Shown: positions 1-10,197 of the stretch, one piece after another
How the letters are laid out: each line of letters starts with the position of its first letter
Position numbering within the stretch: position 1 is the stretch's first letter
NCBI RefSeq assembly: GCF_910592395.1
Contig: NC_088312.1
Span: 12,030,001 to 12,094,000 of the forward strand
Length of the DNA stretch: 64,000 nt
Source: Lineus longissimus
Lineage: Eukaryota > Nemertea > Pilidiophora > Heteronemertea > Lineidae
Direction of reading: 5' to 3'
Notes under the pieces: model-generated
Database searches by the model: none
What the model saw: the letters and a program-made list of their open reading frames with translations, nothing else
What the model was told of the DNA's origin: nothing
Made by a program: the position numbers and the translations under genes

Positions 1-442
1 GCAGGTCATTGCAAGTGTCTGAAACATGGACCAAAGATAAATATCTAACCTAGCGGTGACCGGTTTTACCGATAGACAAGCAAATTTCTCACTCATAGTG
101 TATTTGATTGTTGCCTGTCGCGTTGATTAAAATCTCTTGTTTGTGTGGTACTTTAGAATTCATCAGGGCATTCACATCAGTTGTAGATTGGGTCATTTTT
201 CTTTCATAAACCACGCATGTCATTTGTGTATATTTTTGTAGTTCATGACCCATGATTGATCATGTTGGAATAAAATGTCGAGATGAGTACGATATGTTGT
301 CTTATTCTGCTTTAGGCTGATTGCCAAAACACCCTGTCGGACACTATCACAAGCAGACCGCCCATCTTTGGGGTACTGATGATTGGGACACCCTGTACGA
401 CACCATCACAAACACAGGGATTCCATGTGCGACACGGTCCCG
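1..442. other. unassigned sequence, no feature seen
   Basis: No convincing coding, RNA or repeat structure was recognised here. The short open frames overlap one another on both strands and show no protein signature. Two short stretches near 331-400 share the phrase ACACCCTGT, but nothing more can be made of it. Confidence 0.4.
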
Positions 443-631
443 AGTAGTCTGCATGACTGCAACACTCAATAAAGCATTTCTTGACCCACAGTATAGTAGA
501 GACAGTATAGTAGAGACCACCAGCCCAGACGGGGTTAATATCGCCATGAAGGTTTAATACTCTACTAACGATGAAAATTCCCTTAAAAAAATATTCCCAC
601 GGTCTGAGCCAAATGTGCTGCAAGGGTTAAT
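443..631. repeat. direct repeat, copy 1 of 2 (partner 1328-1513)
   Basis: About 188 bases starting AGTAGTCTGCATGACTGCAA recur almost unchanged at 1328-1513; the second copy lacks one short internal repetition near 495. Both copies end in GCAAGGGTTAAT. The two copies bracket the LINE fragment at 759-1316. They could be ends of one element or a local duplication; no protein signature was recognised in either copy. Confidence 0.7.
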
Positions 632-758
632 TATTATTATAGTTCTTTTTTCGTACTAACAAGTACAATCAAGAGGTGCAAGTGCAGATACAAAGTGATG
701 TGCTACAACAAAAGAGAACAGAACAAGACAAAATTGTCTTTACACCTTGATATTTACC

Positions 759-1448
759 CTACCCCACACACAGATCAGCCAAGATAAACTCAATCTCTTC
801 CTTCTCCAGAATTTCAAAGTTCCTTTCTTCCTTCATAATGACCAAGTCTCTTATAACACCCGCATTGTCCTTGACTGACTGATCTACATTTTCAAGTCGT
901 CTTACATCTACATTACATACGTCATCTCTACAACAGTTCGCTTTCTCACATAGTATTGCAATGTTTTTTGATACCGTAGATCTACTACCCTCGAGTGCCA
1001 ACTGGCCACATCTCCTAACAAGCTCGTTTCCGCTATTTAGAACCGAGTACATGAATTTAACGAAGCGTGCGTACAGCTGTATGTCAAATGGTGTATCAAC
1101 ACAGATCAGAGGAAGCAGGTTCCTGTGGGTCATATATGGCAAATTAAAAATTTTTCGGACACATTTCCGCCACGCTACACACACTTTTTCTAGTTTCCTA
1201 GGAGTGAAGTCCCATAAGACACAGCCATACAGGGCCATTGCAAATGACTTGAAGAGCTTGTATTTGATATGAGAGAAACAATGACCAAACACAGATATTA
1301 AATTGTTACTACGAGAGTAAGTCTGAGAGTAGTCTGCATGACTGCAACACTCAATAAAGCATTTCTTGACCCACAGTATAGAGACAGTATAGTAGAGACC
1401 ATCAGCCCAGACGGGGTTAATATCGCCATGAAGGTTTAATACTCCCAA
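759..1448 (-). pseudogene. LINE reverse transcriptase, C-terminal fragment
   Basis: The minus-strand frame reads 229 residues. The middle part (KLFKSFAMALYGCVLWDF, then a VAWRKCVRKIFNLPYMTHR stretch and a KFMYSVLNS block) matches the typical region downstream of the reverse transcriptase core in LINE elements that ends with a conserved 'LYG..LWD...AWRK..R.....HR..L' pattern. The catalytic RT motifs and the endonuclease are missing, so this is a 5'-truncated remnant. Its first ~45 residues come from the direct repeat at 1328-1513 and probably do not belong to the LINE. The clade cannot be decided from this fragment. Confidence 0.6.
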
Positions 1449-1513
1449 ACGATGAAAATTCCCTTAAAAACATATTCCCACGGTCTGAGCCAAACGGGCT
1501 GCAAGGGTTAATA
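1328..1513. repeat. direct repeat, copy 2 of 2 (partner 443-631)
   Basis: Near-identical to 443-631. The outer edge reads GGGTTAAT in both copies, which recalls TTAA-targeting elements, but no inverted partner was found, so the origin is open. Confidence 0.7.
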
Positions 1514-1740
1514 CACAACCTTATACCCAGGATCAAAAAATGAAAATTGCAGGTGTAATGTATTGAGAAATTTGTAACTTTTTCCTAGGAACAAGGTTTC
1601 CATTTACCCTCTCATCCCATTTGGCTCTCACCCTTATTGGCTTCTTCTACCTTATGAAAATGATACACCTTATTTCTCTCAAAATTAACCCCCTCCGTGC
1701 GATATCGTTGCCTATCAATTTTACATTAAAAGTATGTTCC

Positions 1741-1880
1741 TTTTTAGCTCACCTCTTGGGAGCTTATACGATACCGTGGCCTCCGTCGTCCGTCGGCCTC
1801 CGTCGTTGTCCGTGTTTGCAAACAGTAGCTAAGGGTTCATTTTCACCTTGTTTGGACTCCTGTGTGGTCATTTTCCCTTA
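1741..1880 (+). repeat. head fragment of the AGCTCACC / GTCCGTCGTC repeat family
   Basis: TTTTTAGCTCACCTCTTGGG followed by repeated CGTCGTCCGTCGG phrases is the same 5' head as in the repeats at 41526 and 37534 in this window. Only the head and a short tail are kept here; the 300 bp tandem body is absent. Confidence 0.65.
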
Positions 1881-2047
1881 GGTGGTTAACCATTTGAGGA
1901 AAGCTATTGCAATGTGCCGAGCTTGCCCTAAAGTGTTTATTTCAGACAGTTGTTCTCAGGTGGTTAAACATGGACTTGTCTATTTTCTGCTTTTTACCTA
2001 GTATTGGAAACAAGGAATTACCTCTTAAGCAAGAGTTCATAAGTGGT

Positions 2048-4075
2048 AGACCACTTTAAAAATACCTTATACCCAGGTCTTACAGGCTTTTCAGTCCTAT
2101 ATATTCATGCTCATGGATGGTCATGCTCTGGATCCAAGGCCCCTTTTTGAGTTTGATGGCAGAATTTTGGAAAAATTTACCAAATGTTTGAAAAACCATG
2201 AAGTGGTTGGAATTTTGAGCTGATCTTTGCTTGCGGCATCTGTACGACATCAACAACTACATTGGCAGTGTTTTATTGGTTCTGACATGTCTAGATATCA
2301 GTTATAACAATTTATCATTTTGAGTCATTGGATGGATTTTCAGGGCAAACACGAGCGACGCTAAGATGCTGAAAAATTTGGAACCTAATGATAGATACAA
2401 AATCTGATTGATGCTGAAGCGAAATATCGATATCAATGCTAATTAACCATTTATTCTTCTAAATATCACGAAAAGACAACTTGGAGATGTCCTCAAAATA
2501 TCAACATTTTTTGAAAGTTTTCCTGATGACACGGAAGACAATGTCAGTCTGAGTACTGAACCAAGATTTGGGGTGAAAACATCAAAGTCTAGTTGATTGA
2601 GAGGGAATATCGTTTTCGTGATATTTTGAAGAATCACTGCCAAACCAGCAATGATATACAAATACGCTTTAACAACTATCAGATTATGTATTTATCATCA
2701 ATATCCTGCATTTTCAGCGTTATATCACGCAGTTTTCGGATGCAGACCACTTTAAAAATACCTTGTACCCAGGTCTTACAGGCTTTTCAGTCCTATGTAT
2801 TCATGCTCATTGATGGTCCTATGGGCCCTGGATCCAAGGCCCCTTTTTGAGTTAGATGGCAGAATTTTGCAAAAATTTACCAAATGTTTGAAAAACCATG
2901 AAGCGATTGGAATTTTGTGCTGATTTTTGCATGCAGCATCTGTACGACATCAACAACTACATTGGCAGTGTTTTATTGGTTCTGACATGTCTAGATATCA
3001 ATTATAACAATATATCATTTTGGGTCATTTTTGGATGGATTTTCAGGGAAACACGAGCCACGCTAAGATGCTGAAAATTTCGAACGTAATGATAGATACA
3101 TAACCTGATTGATGCTGAAGCGAAATATCGATATCAATGCTAATTAAACATTTATTCTTCTAAATATCACGAAAAGACAACTTGGACATGTTCTCAAAAT
3201 ATCAGCATTTAAAAAAATTTTAATAATGACACGGAAGACATTGTCAGTCTGAGTACTGAACCAAGATTTGGGGTGAAAACATCAAAGTCTAGTTGATTGA
3301 GAGGGAATATCGTTTTCGTGATATTTTGAAAAATTACTGCCAAACCAGCAATGATACACAAGTTTCGCTTTAACATCTATCAGATATCATCAATATCCCA
3401 AATTTTCAGCGTTATATCACGCACAGGTTGCGGATGCAGACCACTTTAAAAATACCTTATACCCAGGTCTTACAGGCTTTTCAGTCCTATATATTCATGC
3501 TCATGGGTGGTCCTATGGGCCTTGGATCCAAGGCCCCTTTTTGAGTTTGATGGCAGAATTTTGCAAGAATTTGCTGACCAAATGTTTGAAAAACCATGAA
3601 GCGGTTGGAATTTTGAGCTGATTTCGGCATGCTGCGTCTGTACGACATCAACAACTACATTGGCAGTGTTTTATTGGTTCTGACATGTCTGGATATCAAT
3701 TATAACAATATATCATTTTGAGTCATTTTTGGATGGATTTTCAGGGAAAACACGAGCAACGCTAAGATGCTGAAAATTTTGAAACGTAATGATAGATACA
3801 TAATCTGATTGATGCTGAAGTGAAATATCGATATCAATGCTAATTAACCATTTATTCTTCTAAATATCACGAAATGATAACATAGACATGTTCTCAAAAT
3901 ATCAACATTTAAAAAAAAAATTCTTAATGACACGGAAGATATTGTCAGTCTGAGTACTGAACCAAGATTTGGGGTGAAAACATCAAGGTCTAGTTGATTG
4001 AGAGGGAATATCGTTTTCGTAATATTTTGAAGAATTACTGCCAAACCAGCATTGATATAAAAATTTCGCTTTTTA
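2048..4075. repeat. tandem repeat, ~695 bp unit, about three copies
   Basis: The phrase AGACCACTTTAAAAATACCT starts units at about 2048, 2743 and 3438, giving a period of ~695 bases. Each unit also contains ACATCAACAACTACATTGGC and a stretch reading CCAAGATTTGGGGTGAAAAC. Copies differ by scattered substitutions and small indels. Open frames within are short and not shared in frame between units, so this looks non-coding. The third copy ends in the palindrome at 4048-4099. Confidence 0.85.
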
Positions 4076-4099
4076 AAGCGAAATTTTTATATCAATGCT
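4048..4099. repeat. perfect 52 bp palindrome at the end of the 695 bp array
   Basis: Two 25-base arms (left arm begins AGCATTGATATAAAAATTTC, right arm is its exact reverse complement) are separated by only two bases. The left arm is array sequence, whose other copies read on into non-palindromic DNA. The palindrome therefore marks a fold-back inversion junction where the array meets unrelated sequence. Confidence 0.9.
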
Positions 4100-4265
4100 G
4101 TATACCCCACCAATTGGATTGCCGTTCTTTATAGTGACAGCCTTATAGTGATAGCCTTTAAAATCCACATGGTGGGGTAGGCTGTCACTATAAAGAACGG
4201 CAATCCACTTGGTGGGGTAAAAGGCTGTCAGTATAAAGAACGGCAATCCACTTGGTGGGGTATAC
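4100..4265. repeat. fold-back repeat with AAAGAACGGCAATCCACTTG copies
   Basis: TACCCCACCAATTGGATTGC near the left end is the inverted counterpart of GCAATCCACTTGGTGGGGTA, which occurs twice on the right (about 4200-4219 and 4243-4262). The segment can form a hairpin and looks like a small miniature inverted-repeat element (MITE) with a partial tandem duplication of its right end. Target-site duplication was not resolved. Confidence 0.65.
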
Positions 4266-4390
4266 TGCTTAGGAGACACCTGAAGCATTCCAGCGGCGGG
4301 GAAGTCCCTCTGGCGTCCTTGTGTAATGATCATTCGACTTTGTCATTATAACATTTACCAATAACATGAATAACATAGGGCCTACTGTAG

Positions 4391-5487
4391 GGTATCTGCC
4401 CATTCCGCCTTAACCTTATTCGCCTTATCCAATTTTGCCTTCTCCCATTTAGCCTTCTCCTAACTTGCCTTTTCTCAATTCGCCTTCTACGATTTCGCCA
4501 TCGTCTTATCTCGCCTTTGTTCCAATTGGCCTTCTTCCTAACTCGCCTTCCTCTCATCTTGCCTCATCCTAGTTTGCCTTTTCTTATTTCGCCTTTGTCC
4601 TATTCTGCCTTGGTTCCATCCTGCCTTATCTCATCTTGCCTTTTCTTGATTGACCTTTATGTCAATTCGCCTTCTTCCCGTTTTGCCTTCTCCCGTTTCG
4701 CCATATCTCACCTCGCCTTTTATCAATCCAAAAGTTGGTTTTGGAGATACATGTAAGCTTACATGTAGATGGTTCAGAAGTTATGAAGATTTGAAAATAT
4801 TGGTAATTAAGCAACAGCCTTGGGTAGGGTACCAAAACATAATTCGTGGAAACACTCTTATATGAAAGATTGGCCCCACAAACATGGGTAAAACATGGGT
4901 AAAAGAGACAAAAGTCTTTTGTAATATGGTATGTAATGTAATATGACTATAATGGCTGAGAAGTTATCTACACTTGTAATTTTGGCAATGTCCACCGGGT
5001 TTTGGTTGCGGGTACCCCCGAATGGACCCTAGAAGCCCTTCAACACTGTTGAAGACACTTTCATATGAAAGATTGACTCAACAAACATGGGTAAAGACAC
5101 CAAGTTTGTTGCAAAGTAGGAAGAAGGCGAAATGGGAAGAAGGCGAAATAATACAAAGGCGGGGCGGGTAAAGGCGAGATAGGATGAAGGCGAATTAGGA
5201 CAAAGGTAAATTAGGACAAGGTGAAATAGGAGAAGGCAGATTAAGACAATGGCAAACTGAGACGAAGGCAAAAATGGATAAGGCAACTTGTGATAAGGCA
5301 AGATAAAACAGAGGCAAAATAGCATAAGGCGAAAAATGAAAAGGCGAAAAAAGACAAAGGCGAGATAGAATAAGGCGGATTGGGAAGAGGCAAAATTGGA
5401 AAAGGCGAAATAGGAGAAGGCGAAATGTATATTTCTTAAAGGCAAAATGGGAAAAGGCGAAAAAAGACAAGGCGAAATGGGCATGAA
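4391..5487. mobile_element. non-autonomous DNA transposon with subrepeat inverted ends (MULE-like)
   Basis: The left ~340 bp (to ~4730) is a run of ~15 bp units of the kind GCCTTCTCCCATTTC, and the right ~360 bp (5124-5482) is the same run in reverse complement (GAAATGGGAGAAGGC-like). The ends are GGTATCTGCCCATT on the left and ATGGGCATGAACC on the right, which are inverted relatives of each other. CCTACTGTAG stands on both outer sides (4381-4390 and 5488-5497), an 8-10 bp target-site duplication. The ~390 bp core encodes nothing recognisable. Long TIRs with a ~9 bp duplication are typical of Mutator-like elements, so that assignment is an inference. Confidence 0.8.
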
Positions 5488-5497
5488 CCTACTGTAG

Positions 5498-6179
5498 TTT
5501 CATGAAAATAACACCACTTCATTAAAAGCCGGTGTCGCTGCCCCTGACTCATAGGGTGGCGAACAGAGCTGTTGAGAAGGCCGATCATTGGCTGGGATTC
5601 CAGAGAGGGTTGTCCAGGCCTCATATCCAATATTCTTCAGTTTCGAGTCCAATCCTTATTGTTTGGGTTGTTGAAACCGATTCGTAGGTCTCCTATGAAT
5701 GGGATAATGGGATCGGGCCTTCGGCCATTGTACTGAGTGTCCCAGAACATTTTCAACTAATCGTCATTGGTAGTGTAAAGGGTGTCCCAGTGCTAATGGC
5801 TGATAGTGTACAGGGTGTCCATGAAAAAAGTCCAACTGACATATTGGCTTCTGCTGGTTTTAGGGACTGACCTGCCCTTTCAAAGTGAGGCACTGCTCAG
5901 GGAGGTAATGGAGCATGTCTTCGGGTCTTATCATCCCTTACCAGCTTCGGGCTTTCAAAAATACTTTGCAGTGCGAAATTGGTAAGAATGAGAAGTTGTC
6001 CGTCACATATCTGGAGACAAAACCGAACATCCCTCTGAATGTACAGTCTTGTCCGAAGTGATCAGTGGCCAAAGAACGCTGCAAATCCCGATTCAATTTT
6101 TTTTCAAAGCTAAAGATACACATTAGATTGTCCAGCTTTCAGAATCGTACCAATCATTCACAACACCCACAGTCAGTTC
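5498..6179. other. unassigned spacer
   Basis: No gene was recognised. The phrase GGTGTCC(C) occurs three times between 5735 and 5825, and CAGGGTGTCCATGAAAAAAG at 5810-5829 resembles the start of mariner-type TIRs, but no partner end was found. Confidence 0.35.
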
Positions 6180-6896
6180 AAGTCCATCATAATGTTCTCC
6201 TCGACTACATTCACGAACTCTGGTCCATCCACGGCAGTCTCCTCTTCTTCCTCCAAGATAGCATGTGGTCCAGCTTTGATTGGCCTTGATCGAAACGATG
6301 CTTCAAATCAGTTGACGATAACGTCCTCATCAACACCATCCCAGGCATCTCTGATGATGTTGGTCACGTCTCTCAGGCCGATGTGAGGGCAGTCTCCTCG
6401 TTCGTCCGTATGGTCCTTCTTCCACGATTTCCATTGTCGCCGTACGTGACATTTGAAGGACTTCATGACTGCAACGTCTAACGTTGTACCAGGGATGTGC
6501 AACCAGCAGGTACGTAATCCAGGCTGCCTCTCATGTCGCGGACTCTCGTCCGGAAGTTCTTTGTCCGTCGGACCTGATAATGATCGACGATTAACAGGAA
6601 CTGGTCGGTCTCGTTGTCGGTGACGTAGGGTTATAGGACTTCATCTAACCAGTGGTGCGCCGTTTCCTCCCTCATCCAACCAGTTTCCGATTGGGTAATC
6701 TTTACATCTGATGGTGGGTTGTCTTGGTGGGCTGCAAACACCCGGACGAAACCTCTTCTGGGGAAGGTGATGTGCGCCGGCAACTTTGCTCCAGAGGCTG
6801 CGATGCAGAGGGCGACGGTGTATCCCAGCTTGGTATTGGACCTGGATGATCGGACGTCTATGGCCTTCTCCCCCGTGGTGTTGGCCGTGTACATGG

Positions 6897-7050
6897 TGTA
6901 TTGTACGCGCCGGTCACCGATCCAAAGGTTGACCGCGCTCAACGTTGCTTAACTTCCACTCTGGGGCCAACGCGCCAACCACTGGGCCATAAAGGAATTC
7001 CCTCATGGCCGGCGGGTTAAGCCGTGCCATATGCCTGGGGGTACTATACA
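6897..7050 (-). repeat. 3' LTR of the TRIM element
   Basis: Same 154 bp sequence as 7167-7320 with two substitutions; the 5S-like part lies at 6911-6955. Adjacent on the internal side (7051-7064) is the polypurine tract, read on the minus strand. Confidence 0.88.
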
Positions 7051-7166
7051 TCATTCCCCTTTCGGACAGAGATGGATCGTCCTCGATCCTACTTAGCACT
7101 TCATGCGTCTCAGTACCGAACTACAAATCCAGAGCTCGCATCGCGTGGGAAGGTCTCAGTGCCAGA

Positions 7167-7320
7167 TGTATTGTACGCGCCGGTCACCGATCCAAAGGTT
7201 GACCGCGCTCAACGTTGCTTAACTTCCACTCTGGGGCCAACGCGCCAACCACTGGGCCATAAAGGAATTCCCTCATGGCCGGCGGGTGAAGCCGTGCCAT
7301 ATACCTGGGGGTACTATACA
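7167..7320 (-). repeat. 5' LTR of the TRIM element, with Pol III-like internal region
   Basis: On the minus strand this LTR contains ATGGCCCAGTGGTTGGCGCG (about 7241-7260), a tRNA-like A-box stretch. It then has AAGTTAAGCAACGTTGAGCG and TTTGGATCGGTGACCGG (7180-7226), which match the internal control region (A box, intermediate element, C box) of 5S rRNA genes in order and spacing. These are the TFIIIA/TFIIIC-type promoter elements, so the LTR may be transcribed by RNA polymerase III. That function is inferred from sequence only. Confidence 0.8.
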
Positions 7321-7623
7321 CATGGTTCTCATATCAAACAGGACAAAGGTTTGGTCCATGTTAAAGAAGAACCGCATCTGTATATAAAGACGATCAATGC
7401 TCCCAGTAACCGCATCTCGGAAGGTCTGGATCCTTGCAGCAGCATCAGCGGGGACGGTCGTTGTATTCTTGGTCACCTTCCGTAGGGACACGTGGCGTCT
7501 CTTCATCAAGCACTCCACCCAGCCTATGGATGCGTTGAAATCCCATAACTGAGGGCGACAATGCTGAATCCCTTCTCTGACATCTTGGGCTAACTCATTC
7601 CACCAGCTTTGCCACACTACCAA

Positions 7624-10197
7624 GCGTTGGGTTAGTCCAGATCGTGAACAGTCCTACCCACAAAAAGGGTCACATTCTGGACCCGGTAGCTGTCCCAAAG
7701 ACTGCTGCACCTTTATTGGAGTCGCAGATGGTCGGTCATGGATACGCAGTCACGCCTCAATCAGCATTCAACTTACAAGTGTCAAACATGTGTCTCTCCG
7801 ATCACTACCTTGTTTCATTTGAATTGCCCGATAAATGTCAAAAGGACAAAGCACGTAAACCTTCAAAAGTTGTCACCAGGGACATCAAACGCGTTGATAG
7901 GGATGAGTTCTCGCATGATGTTGTTAGTTCCTTTCAAAAGCATGTTCCCATGCGCGCGAGCGATGTGGCAGAAAGCCTGAACGAGGCTCTCAGCTCTGCA
8001 TTGGATAAACATGCACCGAAACGGATGAGCAAACCGAGAGTACGCAAACCAGACCCTTGGATGACCAAGGAAATCCTGGCAGCCCGTGCGTTACGTAGAC
8101 GTCTGGAATCTCGCTGGAGAACGACGAAACTAACGGTTCACAAGGAAATGTTTATGGACCAAGTGAAGGCCACAAGCGCCTCCATTAAGAATGCAAAACA
8201 AGATTTCTATGCGACTAAACTTTCCGACAAACGGGGCTCCCAGCGTGAGCTCTTTAGTGCTTTCGTGAACTTGACTCGTTCCTCTTCTGGACCTCAGAAC
8301 CAGGCCGCTACTGGCACTGTCGATATTGACTGTGCGAATAAATTTGCGAACTATTTTGATAAGAAGATCATGACAATACGGCAACATCTTGATAAGTGTG
8401 AAGAAACATATAAACCTTCTTCAAGAATACCACGGACATCCAACATGGTTTTGTCCGACTTCCAACCTACTACGACAGCAGAATTGGAAAAGATTATAAG
8501 GTCCACCCCAGTTAAAACATCTACACTGGCCCCCATTCCTTCCACACTTTTGAAGGATGTATTGCCGAATATAATACCATCCTTGGTCCAGCTTATCAAC
8601 TACTCTTTGTCAACCGGGGAATTTCCTGACAATATAAAACTTGCAATCATAACTCCTATTTTGAAAAAGAAGGGAGCGGATGAGTCCGAGCTTAAGAACT
8701 ATCGACCCGTCTCCAATTTGTCGTACTTTTCAAAGCTCCTCGAACGTGTGGTAGCAGCCAGGCTCCACAGCCATCTGGCGGCAAGCAATATGTACAACCC
8801 AAATCAATCTGCTTACCGCCCAGGCCATAGTGTGGAGACTGCGCTGCTATCCATTACCAACAGCGTTCTTGAGAGCTTCGACAGAAGAGACGGTGTCGCA
8901 ATGGTTCTCTTGGACTTATCCGCTGCCTTCGACACAATCGATCACAAGATCATGATATCACGTCTACAAACTGTTTTTGGTATCCAGGGCAGTGCGCTCT
9001 CATGGTTTGAATCATACCTGTCTGATCGTCAATTTAGGGTCAAGGTCGGCTCTAGTTTGTCCGACACCTACAAGTTGCAGTCTGGTGTACCCCAAGGAAG
9101 TGTTCTGGGGCCATTACTTTTTTCATGCTACACCTACCCATTGGATGAGATCATTGCCAATCACGATATTAGCGGCCATTTTTACGCTGAGGACACACAG
9201 AGCTGGCACGCGTTCAGCTTTTATGACTCTACCTCACTAGCCCAAGTGATCACTAAAATTGAACACTGTCTAAGCGATGTGCGCCTTTGGATGATGGAGA
9301 ATAAGCTCAAACTAAACGACTTAAAAACAGAGTTTTTACTGCTTCGTTCTCCTTATCAAAATGACAAGTTACTGTTCAGTGATGTCTGTCTTAAAATCGG
9401 TGATGCAGAAATTCGTTCAAGCGAGTCGGCGCGCAATCTCGGGGTGCTTTTTGACAATAACCTTACTTTTCACAAACAAATATCACAGGTTGTTTCGTCC
9501 GGGTTCTTTTACCTGCGCAAGATTGCGTCAGTCAAGAAATATCTACCTGAAGACCTTTTAGGTAATCTTGTACATGCTTTTATTACATCTAGACTCGATT
9601 TTGGTAACTCATTGTACTATGGTCTCCCTCTCTGTGAAATTAACCGCCTCCAGAAACTTCAAAACCAAGCAGCCAGACTCTTGACGGGTACTAGAAAATA
9701 TGATCACATCACGCCTGTTTTATATGACCTTCATTGGCTCCCCGTTCAACAACGTATTAAGTTCAAAATTTTAACCTTCGCTTTCAAAGCCGTGCAGGGC
9801 ACCGGCCCCAACTATCTTCAGCTTCCACTCCAGCGTCTTAGGCAGGGAACCAGAGCTCACTCGGCTCCTGCCCTGGAGTGGAAACGTTCCAAAAAAGTCA
9901 CTGCTGGTGATAGAGCTTTTGGGGTCTGTGCTCCGCGGCTTTGGAATGCATTGCCCACACATCTTAGGCAGATTGTATGTTTTAAAAGTTTTAAACAATG
10001 CATCAAGACATATTTGTTTAAGGAAGCCTTTTATCACTGATTGTTTTAACTATGTTTTAAACTGTCCTGTAATTGTTTTAATCATGTTTTAAATGTCTTT
10101 CCTATTATTACTGTATGAATGTACTTTTGTAAAGCGCTACTGGCAATTAATTTTTAAGTGGCGCTATAAAAATAATAAATTATTATTATTATTATTA
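7624..10197 (+). mobile_element. 5'-truncated LINE (L2/CR1-like, Jockey superfamily)
   Basis: The element starts inside the endonuclease domain and ends with an (ATT)n tail after AAGCGCTACTGGCAA and GGCGCTATAAAAATAAT, a 3' end typical of this LINE group. TACCAA flanks it on both sides (7618-7623 and 10198-10203), a short target-site duplication. Removing it rejoins the two halves of the minus-strand pogo transposase (NIQDKALV on one side, VWQSWWNEL on the other). It is therefore a secondary insertion, produced by target-primed reverse transcription with 5' truncation. Confidence 0.88.
7644..10040 (+). CDS. LINE ORF2 remnant: endonuclease end plus reverse transcriptase
   Basis: An uninterrupted 798-residue frame. 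Residues ~1-60 hold the end of the apurinic-type endonuclease (PTHKKGHILDPV, then SDHYLVSFELP). Reverse transcriptase motifs follow in order: NYRPVSNLSYFSKLLERV, NQSAYRPGHSVETALL, MVLLDLSAAFDTIDH (~420), LQSGVPQGSVLGPLLF, then the catalytic box at ~513. That box reads FYAEDTQ where the family has YADDTQ, so one of the paired aspartates is Glu. The C-terminal part (LHWLPVQQRIKFKILTF; LWNALPTHLR) is typical of L2/CR1-like LINEs. The family copies its own RNA into DNA at a nicked target. The open frame suggests a young copy, but 5' truncation and the altered active site make it unlikely to be autonomous. Confidence 0.88.
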   Translation: MNSPTHKKGHILDPVAVPKTAAPLLESQMVGHGYAVTPQSAFNLQVSNMCLSDHYLVSFELPDKCQKDKARKPSKVVTRDIKRVDRDEFSHDVVSSFQKHVPMRASDVAESLNEALSSALDKHAPKRMSKPRVRKPDPWMTKEILAARALRRRLESRWRTTKLTVHKEMFMDQVKATSASIKNAKQDFYATKLSDKRGSQRELFSAFVNLTRSSSGPQNQAATGTVDIDCANKFANYFDKKIMTIRQHLDKCEETYKPSSRIPRTSNMVLSDFQPTTTAELEKIIRSTPVKTSTLAPIPSTLLKDVLPNIIPSLVQLINYSLSTGEFPDNIKLAIITPILKKKGADESELKNYRPVSNLSYFSKLLERVVAARLHSHLAASNMYNPNQSAYRPGHSVETALLSITNSVLESFDRRDGVAMVLLDLSAAFDTIDHKIMISRLQTVFGIQGSALSWFESYLSDRQFRVKVGSSLSDTYKLQSGVPQGSVLGPLLFSCYTYPLDEIIANHDISGHFYAEDTQSWHAFSFYDSTSLAQVITKIEHCLSDVRLWMMENKLKLNDLKTEFLLLRSPYQNDKLLFSDVCLKIGDAEIRSSESARNLGVLFDNNLTFHKQISQVVSSGFFYLRKIASVKKYLPEDLLGNLVHAFITSRLDFGNSLYYGLPLCEINRLQKLQNQAARLLTGTRKYDHITPVLYDLHWLPVQQRIKFKILTFAFKAVQGTGPNYLQLPLQRLRQGTRAHSAPALEWKRSKKVTAGDRAFGVCAPRLWNALPTHLRQIVCFKSFKQCIKTYLFKEAFYH

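Larger units (their letters stand above)
6897..7320 (-). mobile_element. TRIM-type miniature LTR retrotransposon with 5S-rRNA-like LTRs
   Basis: Two direct repeats of 154 bp (6897-7050 and 7167-7320) start TG and end CA, differ at only two positions (7018/7288 and 7033/7303), and enclose 116 bp. CATGG stands on both sides (6892-6896, 7321-7325), a 5 bp target-site duplication. Read on the minus strand, TGGCACTGAGACC follows the 5' LTR after two bases (primer-binding-site-like) and GAAAGGGGAATGA precedes the 3' LTR (polypurine tract). There is no coding capacity, so mobilisation must depend on another LTR element. It interrupts the pogo transposase frame exactly, and the reading frame continues across the empty site. 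The low LTR divergence implies a recent insertion. Confidence 0.9.

Noticed and set aside
4517-5484. Phe/Leu/Ser-rich frames resembling membrane proteins
   Set aside because: They are translations of the 15 bp subrepeats in the transposon ends, read in both orientations.
5735-5830. Mariner-type terminal repeats (GGTGTCCC phrases)
   Set aside because: Three direct copies only; no inverted partner and no transposase nearby.
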